64,000 nucleotides of DNA from Streptomyces violascens (GCF_014649955.1 NZ_BMUA01000034.1:1-64000); one strand, 5' to 3'; positions 1 to 9,367 are shown, counted from the first letter of the stretch. Notes: generated from the letters alone by a model not told the origin. Program-made: numbers and translations.

Positions 1-46
1 AACCCGCTGGAGCGACAACCGCTCTGTATGGGCTGTTGAGAACGAA

Positions 47-842
47 TTAGGCTTCGTGAATGTCGTCGCGGATCTCCCAGCGGATCCGCAGGCGGCGGAA
101 CCAGTGCAGATGGGCGAACGCGCGCTCTACGACCCAACGTTGAGTTCCCAGTCCAGAGCCGTGCTCGGTCCCCCGGCGGGCGATCACCGGCTTCACCCCA
201 AGTGCCCACACGAGTCGACGGTACTTGTCGTGGTCGTAGCCGCGGTCCCCGAGCACTACATCCGGGCGGCGCCGGGGCCGGCCGCGCTTGCCGCGTACCG
301 GCGGAACGGCTTCGAGCAGTGGGATGAGCTGGGTGACGTCGTTGCGGTTGCCGCCGGTCAGGGTGACGGCGAGCGGGATGCCGGTGGCGTCGGTGATCAG
401 GTGGTGCTTGCTGCCGGTTCTACCCCGGTCAACAGGACTTCGTCCCGTCTTGGGCCCCTTTTATCGCCCGGATGTGGGAGCCGTCGACCGCCGCCCGGGA
501 GAAGTCCAGGGCATTCGCACCGCGGAGTTTCGCCAGGAGTTCCTGGTGCAGCCGGGGCCACACGTCGGCCTCGGTCCACTCGGCCAAGCGGCGCCAGCAC
601 GTCATGCCCGAGCCGAAACCGAGCTCCTGCGGCAGGTGTTCCCATGTGATCCCGGTGTGCAGCACGAACAGGATGCCCTGGAACACCAGCCGGTCCGGAT
701 GCCGCTTGCGTCCCGGATGCCGGGGCCGCCGCTCAACCCTGGGCAACAGCGGCTCAATCACCGCCCACAGCTCGTCGTCGATCTCCCACGGCTTCGGCCG
801 CGCCACCCCGCACCGCCGATCAACGGTCCCGGAGTGATCCAA
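47..842 (-). CDS. IS5-family transposase, two overlapping frames
   Basis: The first frame (842 to 429) starts with a typical DDE-transposase N-terminus (WEIDDELWAVIEPLLP) and contains GFGSGMTCWRRL and AAVDGSHIRAIKG, which carries the first catalytic Asp. It stops soon after. The second frame resumes as KTGRSPVDRGRTGSKHHLIT and ends with VLGDRGYDHDK (second Asp) and VVERAFAHLHWFRRLRIRWE (catalytic Glu region). The change of frame (+1) falls at the AAAAGGGGCCC run around 451-464. IS427-type elements often use programmed frameshifting here, so this may be natural. The protein ends at DDIHEA and lacks the usual C-terminal LICWRRL-type segment, so the copy is probably inactive. Confidence 0.8.
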
Positions 843-872
843 CCATCGCGAAGATCATTTTGTTAGGGGTTC
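47..872 (-). mobile_element. Decayed IS5-family (IS427-like) insertion sequence
   Basis: The element is defined by its transposase reading frames. The right end is placed near 872, where the sequence upstream of the transposase start (…aagatcattttgttaggggttc) gives way to aminoacyl-tRNA synthetase-like coding sequence. The left end could not be resolved: the transposase stops early at 47 and no inverted copy of the right end is visible in bases 1-46. The element therefore looks truncated on that side. It directly abuts the broken aspartyl-tRNA synthetase-like gene, so insertion followed by deletion is the simplest history (inference). Confidence 0.75.
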
Positions 873-876
873 TAAG

Positions 877-1461
877 TCGGAGGAGATGCTCGCGCACGGC
901 ATCGGCCTGGTAGCCGACCGGCACGGAGAAACGATCCGCGAGACGTACGGGGTCGAGGTCGTTGTACCCACGACGCCGTTCCCCCGGGTGACGATGGCCG
1001 AGGCCCAGGCCGTGCTGCGGGCTCGGGGATGGGACCCAGAGGGCGTGAAGGAGGACCTGGACCCGGGGGGCGAGCGGGGTATCGCCGCGTACGTGCGGGA
1101 GCAGACGGGGCACGAGTTCGTGTTCATCACGCACTACCCCACCAGCATCCGGCCCTTCTATCACATGCGTCCGGCCGACCAGCCGGACGTCACGTTGAGC
1201 TTCGACCTGCTGTGGAAGGGCTTGGAGGTCACCACTGGAGCGCAGCGTGAGCATCGCTATGACCTGCTGCTCAAGCAGGCCGCGGAGAAGGGCATGCGTA
1301 CCGAGCCGCTGCAGGACTACTTGAACGCATTCCGGTTCGGGTGCCCGCCGCACGGTGGCCTGGGCATGGGGCTGGGCCGGGTTTTGATGGTGATGCTCGG
1401 CTTGCACTCGATCCGCGAGGCGACATTCCTGTTCCGCGGACCGAACCGGCTGTCTCCTTAG
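877..1461 (+). pseudogene. 5'-truncated aspartyl-tRNA synthetase-like protein (C-terminal half)
   Basis: About 190 codons are open (ATG at 886, but the frame continues upstream into the IS junction). The sequence matches the C-terminal half of archaeal/non-discriminating-type class II AspRS. It has FPRVTMAEAQAVL, then SIRPFYHM, a substrate-pocket region DLLWKGLEVTTGAQREH, and class II motif 3 GLGMGLGRVLMVMLGL followed by SIREATFLFRGPNRLSP. The anticodon-binding OB fold and motifs 1 and 2 are missing, so the remnant cannot be an active synthetase. It converges on the biosynthetic operon ending at 1494. An extra AspRS-like enzyme beside a biosynthetic cluster could have been a self-resistance or tRNA-dependent enzyme; that is inference. 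Confidence 0.8.
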
Positions 1462-1493
1462 AATCAGCCTGCTTGGTGGGGTGCTTGGCCACG

Positions 1494-2579
1494 CTAGGTA
1501 GGCGTTTCCTGCGTTCCGTTGTCCCTAAGCCAAACCTCGATGTCGCGCAAGGCGCGCGCGAGGAGATCGTTTGGTGCTCCAGATGACTGTACTGATGTGC
1601 GGGCCAGTGCGGCTAGGTGCGAGTCCGACAGTGCCAACTCGGAGCGAGCGAGCTGATATTCCGCGAGCAGGTTGGTCCCCAGCAGCAGTGGATCATCGGA
1701 CCCGAGGGAGCAGCCCACCCCGGCTTCCAAGATGTGCGGCAGAGGGTGTTCCTTGATGTGCCTCACGACTCCCAGCGCACAGTTGGATGTCAGGCAGATA
1801 TCCAAGGTGATGCGCTCGTCGGCGAGGCGATCAAGGAGCGCACGATCCTCAACGGCCCGGACTCCGTGGGCGATTCGACCGGGTATCAACACGTTGAGTG
1901 CGCTGTACAGGCTCGGACTGCCTGCAAGCTCGCCCGCGTGGGGCGCGATGATGAGGCCTGCCTTTCGGGCGATCGTGGAGGCATCCTTGAACGCTTCCGG
2001 AGAACCGGCAGTTTCATCGCCAGTGAGTCCGAAGGCCACTACACCCCGGCCTGCGTATGCGGCGGCCAGTCGTGCAAGATCGGTGGCTTGGCGTGGATCG
2101 CGGTTGCGGCTGGCGCTGAGGGTGAGTCCGAAGCCGACGCCGAGGGGTTGTCCTGCCGCGGCCCCTGTCTCCAGGACGAGGTCGAGCACGTCCTCGGGTG
2201 AGCCGAGTGCCGGAGCGTAGGTGGTCGGGTTGAAGTGCGGTTCGATCCACACAGCTCCGGAGGCTGCGGCGTCCTCGACAACCTCGCGTACGAGTCTGCG
2301 TAGATCGGTTCCCGTACGGATCAGCTTGACGACCCTGCGGTAGCAGTGCTGGAACTCATCGAAGGAGCGGTAGCAGCCGAGTTGCGGTATCGGCTCGCTG
2401 TGGACGGCCGCCAAGTCCGCGAGAGACTCGGGCCGCATAGCGCCTTCGAGGTGGAGATGGAGGTCGGCCTTGGGTAACCGGGTCAGGCAGCGGTCACCTG
2501 CGGTGATTTTCCCGGAATCTGAGGGAATCTGAGCCACGTTTCCGTCCTCGCGGGGCTCGCGGATAGTGGCGCACGTCAC
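1494..2579 (-). CDS. Adenosine deaminase-family protein
   Basis: This is a 361-aa amidohydrolase of the adenosine/AMP deaminase family, which hydrolyses 6-amino groups of adenosine-type purines using a zinc ion. Visible metal and substrate motifs are KADLHLHLEG (His41 and His43), PHAGE near residue 215 and a C-terminal GSDDPLLLGT with the two metal/catalytic Asp. The length is standard for the family. The start overlaps the stop of the sugar dehydrogenase gene by ATGA, so it is the last gene of the minus-strand operon. In this context it probably acts on a purine nucleoside intermediate rather than in salvage (inference). A different aminated substrate is possible. Confidence 0.85.
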   Translation of the reverse strand: MTCATIREPREDGNVAQIPSDSGKITAGDRCLTRLPKADLHLHLEGAMRPESLADLAAVHSEPIPQLGCYRSFDEFQHCYRRVVKLIRTGTDLRRLVREVVEDAAASGAVWIEPHFNPTTYAPALGSPEDVLDLVLETGAAAGQPLGVGFGLTLSASRNRDPRQATDLARLAAAYAGRGVVAFGLTGDETAGSPEAFKDASTIARKAGLIIAPHAGELAGSPSLYSALNVLIPGRIAHGVRAVEDRALLDRLADERITLDICLTSNCALGVVRHIKEHPLPHILEAGVGCSLGSDDPLLLGTNLLAEYQLARSELALSDSHLAALARTSVQSSGAPNDLLARALRDIEVWLRDNGTQETPT

Positions 2580-3856
2580 AGACGCTCGACATTCGCGCCG
2601 CTCAGACGGGCCCGGCAGTCCAGGGCGTAGACCGCTCGTCGCTCGACGAGCCGGAGATCGAATGCGTCGTGATCGGTCAGAAGTACCACGGCGTCGGCCA
2701 TCGCCAGGTTGGTTGCTGTGAGGTGGGCATGGTGCGCGTGGGCATCCAAGTCGAAGGGTTCCTCGACGTGGGGGTCGACGACCTGGATCCGCGCGCCCTG
2801 GGCGGTCAAGAGCCGCGCGACAGTGAAGGCCGGCGAGTGCCGGGTGTCGCTGGTGTTGGCCTTGTAGGCGAGACCGAGGAGGAGGATGCGCGATCCATTG
2901 ACTGGCAGACCGCGGCGGTTGAGCGCCTCGGTCAGACGCTGCACGACGTGGGCCGGCATTGACGTGTTGATCTCGTCGGCCATCTCGACAAGGCGCAAGG
3001 CGCCGCCCGTCTGGCGCCGGACCTGCCAGGACAGGTAGGTGGGGTCAATCGGCAGGCAGTGCCCGCCGACACCGGGTCCCGGCGTGAAGCGCATGAAGCC
3101 GAATGGTTTGGTCGCGGCGGCATCCAGTGCCGCCCAGATGTCCGTACCCAGTTGCCGGGCGTAGGTGGCGAGTTCGTTGACCAGGGCGATGTTGACCTGG
3201 CGGAAGGTGTTCTCCAGGACCTTCGCCAGTTCGGCGTCGCGTATGGAGGCGACTTCGACGACGGTGTCGACGAGGCTCGCGTAAAAGGCGCTTATGGCCT
3301 CCAGGGAGGCTGCATTGATGCCTGAGACGATCTTGGGCGTGTTCTGGAGGGTCCAGGTCCGGTTGCCAGGGTCGATGCGTTCGGGGCTGTAGCCGAAGTG
3401 GAAGTCAGTGCCTGTTCTCAGCCCGGACGCGGCCTCCAGTAAGGGCTTCAGGACGTCTTCGGTGGTCCCGGGGTAGGTGGTGGATTCGAGGATGATGATG
3501 CAGCCGGGGCGCATGTGTGGGGCGAGTATCTGGCCAGCGTGCTCAACTGCGGAGAGATCTGGCGCGCCGTCTCGCAGTGGGGTCGGCACCGCGATGACCG
3601 CGACGTCGAACCCGGCCAAGTCCCCCGGGCATGCGGTCGGCGTGTAGCTGCCACTGGCCAGGACGGCCGCGATCTGGTCCGCGGGCACGTCGGGGCTCAA
3701 TGGTTCTGCAGCCTGCAGTCGTTTCACGCGTCTGGTGTCGGTATCGAATCCCACGACGTGGTGGCCGACTTGCGCTGCTCGAATGGCCAGAGGGAGGCCG
3801 ACATAGCCTTGGCCGACTATGACCGTGCGGCGGGGTCGGAGAGTTGCATCAGCCAC
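2576..3856 (-). CDS. Nucleotide-sugar (UDP-glucose/GDP-mannose family) dehydrogenase
   Basis: This 426-aa NAD-dependent enzyme oxidises the C6 alcohol of an NDP-hexose to the uronic acid in two steps. The N-terminal Rossmann motif is GQGYVG (15-20) followed by the acidic GFDTD. The central region has STTYPGTTEDV, the active-site helix ENTFRQVNIALVNELA and the catalytic cysteine in GVGGHCLPIDP (Cys267). The C-terminal NDP-sugar binding domain (LGLAYKANTSDTRHSPA) is present. The NALVNELA/GGHCLPIDP pattern is closest to the UDP-N-acetylmannosamine/VI-antigen (WecC/TviB) branch. The start is GTG at 3856, 6 bases after the Nudix gene. It implies an amino-uronic sugar in the product. Confidence 0.9.
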   Translation of the reverse strand: MADATLRPRRTVIVGQGYVGLPLAIRAAQVGHHVVGFDTDTRRVKRLQAAEPLSPDVPADQIAAVLASGSYTPTACPGDLAGFDVAVIAVPTPLRDGAPDLSAVEHAGQILAPHMRPGCIIILESTTYPGTTEDVLKPLLEAASGLRTGTDFHFGYSPERIDPGNRTWTLQNTPKIVSGINAASLEAISAFYASLVDTVVEVASIRDAELAKVLENTFRQVNIALVNELATYARQLGTDIWAALDAAATKPFGFMRFTPGPGVGGHCLPIDPTYLSWQVRRQTGGALRLVEMADEINTSMPAHVVQRLTEALNRRGLPVNGSRILLLGLAYKANTSDTRHSPAFTVARLLTAQGARIQVVDPHVEEPFDLDAHAHHAHLTATNLAMADAVVLLTDHDAFDLRLVERRAVYALDCRARLSGANVERL

Positions 3857-3862
3857 GGGCGA

Positions 3863-4327
3863 TCACTCGACCGGCAGCGGCAGGTCAGCGGCCAGGAGGC
3901 GCTCGTGGAGTTCGCCGAGGGCCGTGCGGTTACTGTCGAATCGCAGCGCCTTCTGGGCTGCCTGGTAGTCCAGCCACTGGACGGCGATGTGTTCGTGAGA
4001 GATCTTGATCTCGATGTCGGTGAGGTCGGTGGCGAAGGAGTGTTCCGGTACGACGTAGGTTCCGGCAGGCCAGCTGTCGCGATCGGCGAAGAACCGTGCC
4101 GGGATGCTGGCTGTGGTCTGCAGGGGGTACAGCGAAACTGGCTGGTCAAGGCCGAGTTCTTCACGGGCCTCGCGCGCGGCGGCCTGCTGCGGAGTCTCTC
4201 CGGCCTCGCCACCGCCGGCCACTGCTTGCCAGACGTCCATGTCCTCGCGTCGCAGCACGGCGAATTCGACCTGCTCGCCGACTCGGCGGAAAGGCACGAC
4301 GAGGACTTGGAAGGGAGCTCGGGGCAT
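3863..4327 (-). CDS. Nudix hydrolase
   Basis: This 154-aa single-domain Nudix protein hydrolyses a nucleoside-diphosphate-linked substrate. A complete Nudix box (G-x5-E-x7-REUxEExGU) occupies residues 38-60, with Gly38, Glu44, Arg52-Glu53 and Glu56-Glu57 in register. The start ATG is preceded by AAGGAG seven bases upstream. The gene follows the aminotransferase by 15 bases in the operon. The overall pattern (FQVLVVPFR at the N-terminus, AVQWLDYQAAQKAL near the end) resembles dihydroneopterin-triphosphate-pyrophosphatase-like Nudix proteins. In this cluster it may trim a nucleotide intermediate; the substrate cannot be read from sequence. Confidence 0.88.
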   Translation of the reverse strand: MPRAPFQVLVVPFRRVGEQVEFAVLRREDMDVWQAVAGGGEAGETPQQAAAREAREELGLDQPVSLYPLQTTASIPARFFADRDSWPAGTYVVPEHSFATDLTDIEIKISHEHIAVQWLDYQAAQKALRFDSNRTALGELHERLLAADLPLPVE

Positions 4328-4342
4328 GCGGATACTCCTTGA

Positions 4343-5623
4343 CTAGTGATCGGATGAAACGCGGGGGCGGAGGGGCTGATGCTGCTGTTGGCGCAGATGG
4401 TGGCGGTTCTCGTGGATCTTTTCCACGGCGCGCACGACGTCGGCGAGTTCCGTCGGTTCCTCGAGCAGCAGCCCTGATCCGGCGGCCTGCCCGAGCAGCA
4501 CCAGCGTGGCGCATGCCTCGCGGGCCTGCTCGGCTGAGGCAGTCCGCGAGCGGGAATGGTCGCGGCTGGCAGTGTCGGCGTAGACCGGTTCATCGGGGCA
4601 AGCGATGAGGTTACGAGTGGAAACAGGTATGCCCTCTGCCCGCAGCGCGGCGCGGAAGGCACCGAGTGAGACGCTGTTGGCCTCCCTGCCGTCGAATGCT
4701 TCGCCGTCGAAGGTGAAGGCAAAGGAGAACCGGCCATGCGCGGTCACTCGCGGGTCGAGAGCAGTGGGCACGGGCGTTAATCCGGGCAGGCTGGACAGCG
4801 CCGACGCGAGGAATGCCGCGGCCTTCTCCTTCGCTGCCAGGTGACGCTCCAGGCGTTTCAACTGGACGCGCAGGACAGTGGATTGGAATTCGCTGAGGCG
4901 CAGGTTCCAGCCGAGTTCGGGGTGATGGGTGGTGACTCCGAGAGGGCGGCCGTGGTCTCGCAGGGAGGCAATCCGTGCGGCGAGTTCATCGTCGTGTGTG
5001 ACGACCGCTCCGCCTTCGCCGGCGGAGATGTTCTTGGTGCTGGCGAAGCTGAACACGCCGATCGCGCCCAGAGACCCGGTCTGGATACCGTTCCAGGTCG
5101 CTCCAAGGGATTGGGCGCAGTCTTCGACGACCGGAATGCCGTACGCGGCGGCGACGGTGCTGAGGCTGTCCATGTCGGCCGGGTGCCCGCCCAGGTGAAC
5201 GGCGATGACTGCCTTCGTCTTCTCGCTGATCGCGGTCTTGAGAGAGGAGCCGGTGATCGTGTGGGTGGCGGGGTCGATGTCCACGAAGACCGGCACGCCG
5301 CCGAGCAGGGAGACTGCGGTGGCTGTCGCCAGGTATGTCATCGCGGGGACGATGGCCTCGTCTCCCGACCGTACGCCCAGGGCCTTGAGGGCGATCATCA
5401 ATCCGGCGGTGCCGTTGGCGACCACGGCTGCATGGGGCACCTGGAGGTATCCGGCAAGTTCGGTCTCGAAGGATTCTCCTTGCGAGCCGGTGTGGATGCC
5501 GCCCCAGCGGCGGCTGCCCAGGACATCGGCCAGCGCGCCGAGTTCAGCCTGGTCGAACTGCGGCCACGCCTGGAAGGGGCGGGTGCGCAGGGACGGTCCA
5601 CCGAGGAGTGCGAGAGCGGTCAT
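4343..5623 (-). CDS. DegT/DnrJ/EryC1/StrS-family PLP aminotransferase
   Basis: This 426-aa sugar aminotransferase of the DegT class transfers an amino group, usually from glutamate, to a keto-sugar. Seen: NGTAGLMIALKALGV (PLP phosphate region), EDCAQSLGA with the PLP-ring Asp168, and the Schiff-base lysine in FASTKNISAGEGG (Lys197), then SLRDHGR and LGWNLRLSEFQ. ATG 5623 is chosen because AGGAGGT lies seven bases upstream and the codon overlaps the stop of the phosphotransferase gene (ATGA); an in-frame ATG further upstream lacks this. The partner of the dehydrogenase and carbamoyltransferase here is probably an aminated sugar or aminocyclitol (inference). Confidence 0.9.
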   Translation of the reverse strand: MTALALLGGPSLRTRPFQAWPQFDQAELGALADVLGSRRWGGIHTGSQGESFETELAGYLQVPHAAVVANGTAGLMIALKALGVRSGDEAIVPAMTYLATATAVSLLGGVPVFVDIDPATHTITGSSLKTAISEKTKAVIAVHLGGHPADMDSLSTVAAAYGIPVVEDCAQSLGATWNGIQTGSLGAIGVFSFASTKNISAGEGGAVVTHDDELAARIASLRDHGRPLGVTTHHPELGWNLRLSEFQSTVLRVQLKRLERHLAAKEKAAAFLASALSSLPGLTPVPTALDPRVTAHGRFSFAFTFDGEAFDGREANSVSLGAFRAALRAEGIPVSTRNLIACPDEPVYADTASRDHSRSRTASAEQAREACATLVLLGQAAGSGLLLEEPTELADVVRAVEKIHENRHHLRQQQHQPLRPRVSSDH

Positions 5624-6582
5624 GGCCGTACCTCCTCCGCGACCGTGCGCAGGACGTCGCAATATTCGGTGATCCAGATCAACTGCTGGTGACGGGTATG
5701 GGCGAAGGCCGACATGTCGCGAACCTCGCCCTCGGAAGTGGTGAAGGTCCGGGTCTCAGCCGCCTGGACGGTGATGTACAGGTCGATCATGAGTGCGCGA
5801 TCTGCCGCGGAGATCGGTCTGATGGCTTGATAGGCGCTCAGATAGGACCGGAATGTCGAGGCCAGCAATGGGGCGGCCAGTCCAGGGCTGACGGAGGCGA
5901 CATAGGCTCGCACAACCTCGTAGGGCTGCGGGAAGCGGGAGACCTGGTCGAAGTCGATGAACAAGTGCTGTTCCGGGGTGGGCGTGGTGAGCACGTTGTC
6001 CGGGCGCGCGTCACCATGGACCCACCTCTTGGGCACACTCGCCACTGCCTGCGCTCCGAGCCCGCACTCCGCGAGGATCCGCAAACGCCAGTTGACGACT
6101 TCGCGGCGGGCTTTGTCGGGAGTCTGCCGCAGAACGCGCTCCAGGCCCGCAGTAGGAGGGTCGGACAGCTCAAGGAAGTCCGCGCAGGGACCGCCGGGGC
6201 GGAAACTCTCCAAGCGGGTGTGCAGCGCGGCGAGTGCGGCGGCGAAGTCGGCACGCCCGGACGGCTGTACTGCATGGATGTACTCGGTGAGCATGTACGT
6301 GGCGCCGTTGAGCTCGGTGGTCAACTGGCCGTTCGGTGTCTGCCGCAACGGTGGGGCCAGTCCGGCCTGCGCCGCGTGCTGGTGCGCCTGTGCCGCCAGT
6401 TGAGCGCGCGCGGTGTCGAAGTGTCCGCTGAACCGTTTGACGGCCAACGGCCCCTGGCCGGTTGGCACCACGACGGTGACTCCGACGTGTCCACCCGGCA
6501 GTGGCCGTGCGGGCCCGCGGGCCCGCAGCCCGTACTGGCTCAGGCACGCGGACAGTTCCTCTGCATCCATGGTCGTCGTCAT
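5620..6582 (-). CDS. APH/choline-kinase-like phosphotransferase
   Basis: This 320-aa small-molecule kinase has the aminoglycoside-phosphotransferase fold. A nucleotide-binding lysine lies in GPLAVKRFSG, the catalytic Brenner motif is HGDARPDN (His189, Asp191) and the metal-binding Asp lies in FIDFD (210-212). It starts at an ATGA overlap with the carbamoyltransferase stop and ends by overlapping the aminotransferase start, so all three are translationally coupled. It may phosphorylate a biosynthetic intermediate or inactivate the finished product as self-resistance; the operon position does not distinguish these. Confidence 0.85.
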   Translation of the reverse strand: MTTTMDAEELSACLSQYGLRARGPARPLPGGHVGVTVVVPTGQGPLAVKRFSGHFDTARAQLAAQAHQHAAQAGLAPPLRQTPNGQLTTELNGATYMLTEYIHAVQPSGRADFAAALAALHTRLESFRPGGPCADFLELSDPPTAGLERVLRQTPDKARREVVNWRLRILAECGLGAQAVASVPKRWVHGDARPDNVLTTPTPEQHLFIDFDQVSRFPQPYEVVRAYVASVSPGLAAPLLASTFRSYLSAYQAIRPISAADRALMIDLYITVQAAETRTFTTSEGEVRDMSAFAHTRHQQLIWITEYCDVLRTVAEEVRP

Positions 6583-8273
6583 TTGGTGAGCACCCTGTTT
6601 CCCAGGACGAGCAGGTCAAGGCCCGAGGAGTAGAAGGTACGGATCGCGTCTTGAGGGCTGCATACGATCGGCTCCTCGGCGAGGTTGAACGACGTGTTGA
6701 GGACCGCGCCGACGCCAGTGAGGTCGCGGAATGTGGTGATCAGCTGGTGGAAGAGCGAGTTGGTATCCGTGGTTACGGTCTGCGGCCGGGCGGTGCCGTC
6801 GACATGAACCGCAGCGGGAATGAGGTCCTGTACTTCGGGCCGTACAGGCAGTGTGCGCTCCATGAACGGTACGGCGGGTTCCGGGCCGAAGTAGGCGGCG
6901 AAGTCCTCGGCGAGCACAGCCGGCGCAAAGGGCCGCCAGGGTTCACGGAACTTCACTGCGTCGTTCATCTTGTCACGCATGGACGCATTGCGGGGATCGG
7001 CGAGGATCGACCGGTTACCCAGAGCTCGTTGGCCGAGCTCCATACGGCCCTGAAACCAGCCCACGATCTTTCCGGCGGCCAGGGCGTGCGCCGATGCCTC
7101 CGCCGGATCGTCCACGGCTGGCGCCCGCAGTTTGGCGCGTGCCAGCGCCTCGTCGATCGAGGCTTGGTCGAAGGACGGGCCGTAGTAGTTGTGCGTCATC
7201 GCCGGACCGCGATCCGCGCCGAGCAGCACGCAGTGGGTGTAAAGGGCCGCGCCGATCGAGGTGCCGCTGTCGTCCGGGCAGCTGGAGATGTAGATCTCGT
7301 CGAATGGGGTCGAGGACGTGATCTTTCCGTTGAAGACGGAGTTCATGAAACTCCCTCCGCCCAAGGCGATCCTCCGCATCCCGGTCTGCTGGTGCAGGTT
7401 CACGAGCAGGTACTGCAGCGCGTCCTCAAGTACGTGCTGAACAGCCGCGGCCACATCATGATGCCGTCTGGTGATCGCCTCACCCGGCCGCCGTGCCGGA
7501 CCGAACCGGCGGATGAACGCCTCACTGACCGCGCCACGCGAGGGACGTAGGTAGTAGCCGAAGTAATTGAGGTCGACGCGGACCGTACCGTCCTCGAAAT
7601 CGACGAGATCGCGGAGCGACTTGTAGGCGGCCGAGTCGGGATCTCCGTAGGCGGCCAGCCCCATGACCTTCCACTCGTCGCGGTCGATCCGGAAGCCCAG
7701 ATACTGGGTGACCGCGCCGTACAGCAGTCCCACCGAATGGGGGTAGGGGATGGTGTCGATGGTGGTCAACGTGTTGCGGTTGCCGATCGCGCTTAGCGCG
7801 GTGCAGTCCTCGCCCCGGCCGTCGACCGTCAGGATCGCGGCTGACTCGAAGGGAGAGAGGAAGAAAGCGTTCGCCGCGTGCGCGTCGTGGTGGTACACGT
7901 AGTCGATCTGCAGAGGCTTGCCCGCAGTTTGCAGGATCTGCGTCGTGTGCCCCTGGTACGGGGCGTCCATCAGGGTGGCGAGGTTGTTCGGCACCGAGTA
8001 GAGGCCCTCGGGGTGCCAGCGGGCGCGGCCGGCGTAGCGGCCGTCGGGCACGCTCAGGTCGATCGCCGGGTTCGTGCTGACCGCGACCCGGTCCACGCCG
8101 CGTAGCCCACCGGGGGCGGTAGACAGGCAGTAGTCGATGGCGCGGGCGGGGAAAGCCCGCGTGTGTTTGCTCCGGGTGAAGCGTTCTTCGGCCGCGGCTG
8201 CCACGACCTGGCCGTCCTCGACCAGTGCGGCAGAGGAAATATACAGATCACTGGCGATACCGAGGATGCGCAT
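6579..8273 (-). CDS. O-carbamoyltransferase (NodU/CmcH/TobZ family)
   Basis: This 564-aa carbamoyl-phosphate-dependent O-carbamoyltransferase belongs to the family that carbamoylates tobramycin, cephamycin and novobiocin. The N-terminal Kae1-like domain shows MRILGIASDLYISSAALVEDG, the metal motif HHDAHAANAF and TVDGRGEDC. The C-terminal YrdC-like adenylating domain shows GWFQGRMELGQRALGNRSILADPR and ends with VLNTSFNLAEEPIV. ATG 8273 places the conserved start at the family position; an alternative GTG at 8282 would overlap the kinase stop. It predicts a carbamate on the product, giving the cluster a specific chemical prediction. Confidence 0.92.
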   Translation of the reverse strand: MRILGIASDLYISSAALVEDGQVVAAAAEERFTRSKHTRAFPARAIDYCLSTAPGGLRGVDRVAVSTNPAIDLSVPDGRYAGRARWHPEGLYSVPNNLATLMDAPYQGHTTQILQTAGKPLQIDYVYHHDAHAANAFFLSPFESAAILTVDGRGEDCTALSAIGNRNTLTTIDTIPYPHSVGLLYGAVTQYLGFRIDRDEWKVMGLAAYGDPDSAAYKSLRDLVDFEDGTVRVDLNYFGYYLRPSRGAVSEAFIRRFGPARRPGEAITRRHHDVAAAVQHVLEDALQYLLVNLHQQTGMRRIALGGGSFMNSVFNGKITSSTPFDEIYISSCPDDSGTSIGAALYTHCVLLGADRGPAMTHNYYGPSFDQASIDEALARAKLRAPAVDDPAEASAHALAAGKIVGWFQGRMELGQRALGNRSILADPRNASMRDKMNDAVKFREPWRPFAPAVLAEDFAAYFGPEPAVPFMERTLPVRPEVQDLIPAAVHVDGTARPQTVTTDTNSLFHQLITTFRDLTGVGAVLNTSFNLAEEPIVCSPQDAIRTFYSSGLDLLVLGNRVLTK

Positions 8274-8278
8274 CTCAC

Positions 8279-9367
8279 TCACTCTCCCACCGCTGTGCGG
8301 CACATGAGGTCTTCGAGCAGTCGAACGGTCAACGGGCCGGCGGCGGGCGGCTGGATCAGGCGGTAGGCAGGAATCTGCGGAATCCGCAGCTCAGCTCGTA
8401 TTGCCGGGTCGGCCACGGCGGCCTGTTGGGGGAACACCGTAGCGGGGTGGTGCAGCAGGTTACGCGCCCAAAGCGCCTTGCAGTCAGCACTGTTGAGCCT
8501 CTGCAGGCGCGGAATGGTCGCTTGTGGATCAAGGTGCGGCTCGATGGCCATACCCAGACGGCACCGGGGCATCACCACACTGCCGACGGCAGCAGCCAAC
8601 TCCTGCGGCCGCACCTGGAGACGTGTGTCCCGGCTGTAACGGGCCTCGACGTCTCCGTACCGCTGTGACCATCTGCGCACCAGGAACGACCGCAGCGGGC
8701 CTTCGGCCAGGGCTAGCACACTGCCCGCACGAATCCCGGCCTGTATGGGAAACCCAAGCGCCGCAATGGGCTCGGAGCCTGCGATAGGCACCAGGGCGAA
8801 CTTGTCGTTGCTGACCAGCGCCACCTCTGGATGGCCCAGGGCGTGCAGTAGCGTCGTTGTCTTGCCAGCCGTATGAGATCCGATCAGCGCCACGCCCATT
8901 CCCCGCAAGGCGAAGCAAGCCGCGTGGAAGAACGGGTGGTTCCTCGCCAGCAGTTCACGCAGGACGAGCGCGCGTAAGATCCGTACCACCACGAGCAGGG
9001 ACTGGTGCTCGGAGGCGACCGGCGGCAGGAGATGGACTGCCCGACACCCGTCATCCACGAGGCAGATCATGTCCGGAGCCGAGCGGAGAACTGCGCGACG
9101 CAGCGGCGGAGCGAGCCGCGACTGGCGGACCGAGCGCCACCGTTCCGGGGGTACTCCATGGACGAAGAGCCGGGCCTGGGCCGGGGACTGCTGACTTCCG
9201 AAGTAGCCCTCCGTGTACCACCTGACGTAGTCGACGATCGGCGACGGTGCGTTGATCTCGACCACGGCCTCCGCGACACCGATGAGTTCTCGCCGCGAGG
9301 CCGGTGCGGGACGGCGAGCCCAGGTGTCGAGCTCCTCGCTCGACAAGCTGTCCTGCACGCAGGTCAC
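8279..9367 (-). CDS. HprK-like P-loop kinase
   Basis: From a GTG that overlaps the stop of the radical SAM gene (GTGA at 9364-9367) this encodes 362 residues. A Walker A motif GSHTAGKT spans residues 163-170 in the arrangement of HPr-serine-kinase-related proteins (VALIGSHTAGKTTTLLHALG, then LVSNDKFALVP). The N-terminal 140 residues are unassigned but contain the RHPFFHAACF-like segment (ARNHPFFHAA) that precedes the P-loop in this family. Related kinases occur with radical SAM enzymes or in lasso-peptide clusters, where some phosphorylate a peptide serine. A longer open frame extends upstream of 9367 but is out of register with any start. The substrate is unknown. Confidence 0.75.
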   Translation of the reverse strand: MTCVQDSLSSEELDTWARRPAPASRRELIGVAEAVVEINAPSPIVDYVRWYTEGYFGSQQSPAQARLFVHGVPPERWRSVRQSRLAPPLRRAVLRSAPDMICLVDDGCRAVHLLPPVASEHQSLLVVVRILRALVLRELLARNHPFFHAACFALRGMGVALIGSHTAGKTTTLLHALGHPEVALVSNDKFALVPIAGSEPIAALGFPIQAGIRAGSVLALAEGPLRSFLVRRWSQRYGDVEARYSRDTRLQVRPQELAAAVGSVVMPRCRLGMAIEPHLDPQATIPRLQRLNSADCKALWARNLLHHPATVFPQQAAVADPAIRAELRIPQIPAYRLIQPPAAGPLTVRLLEDLMCRTAVGE

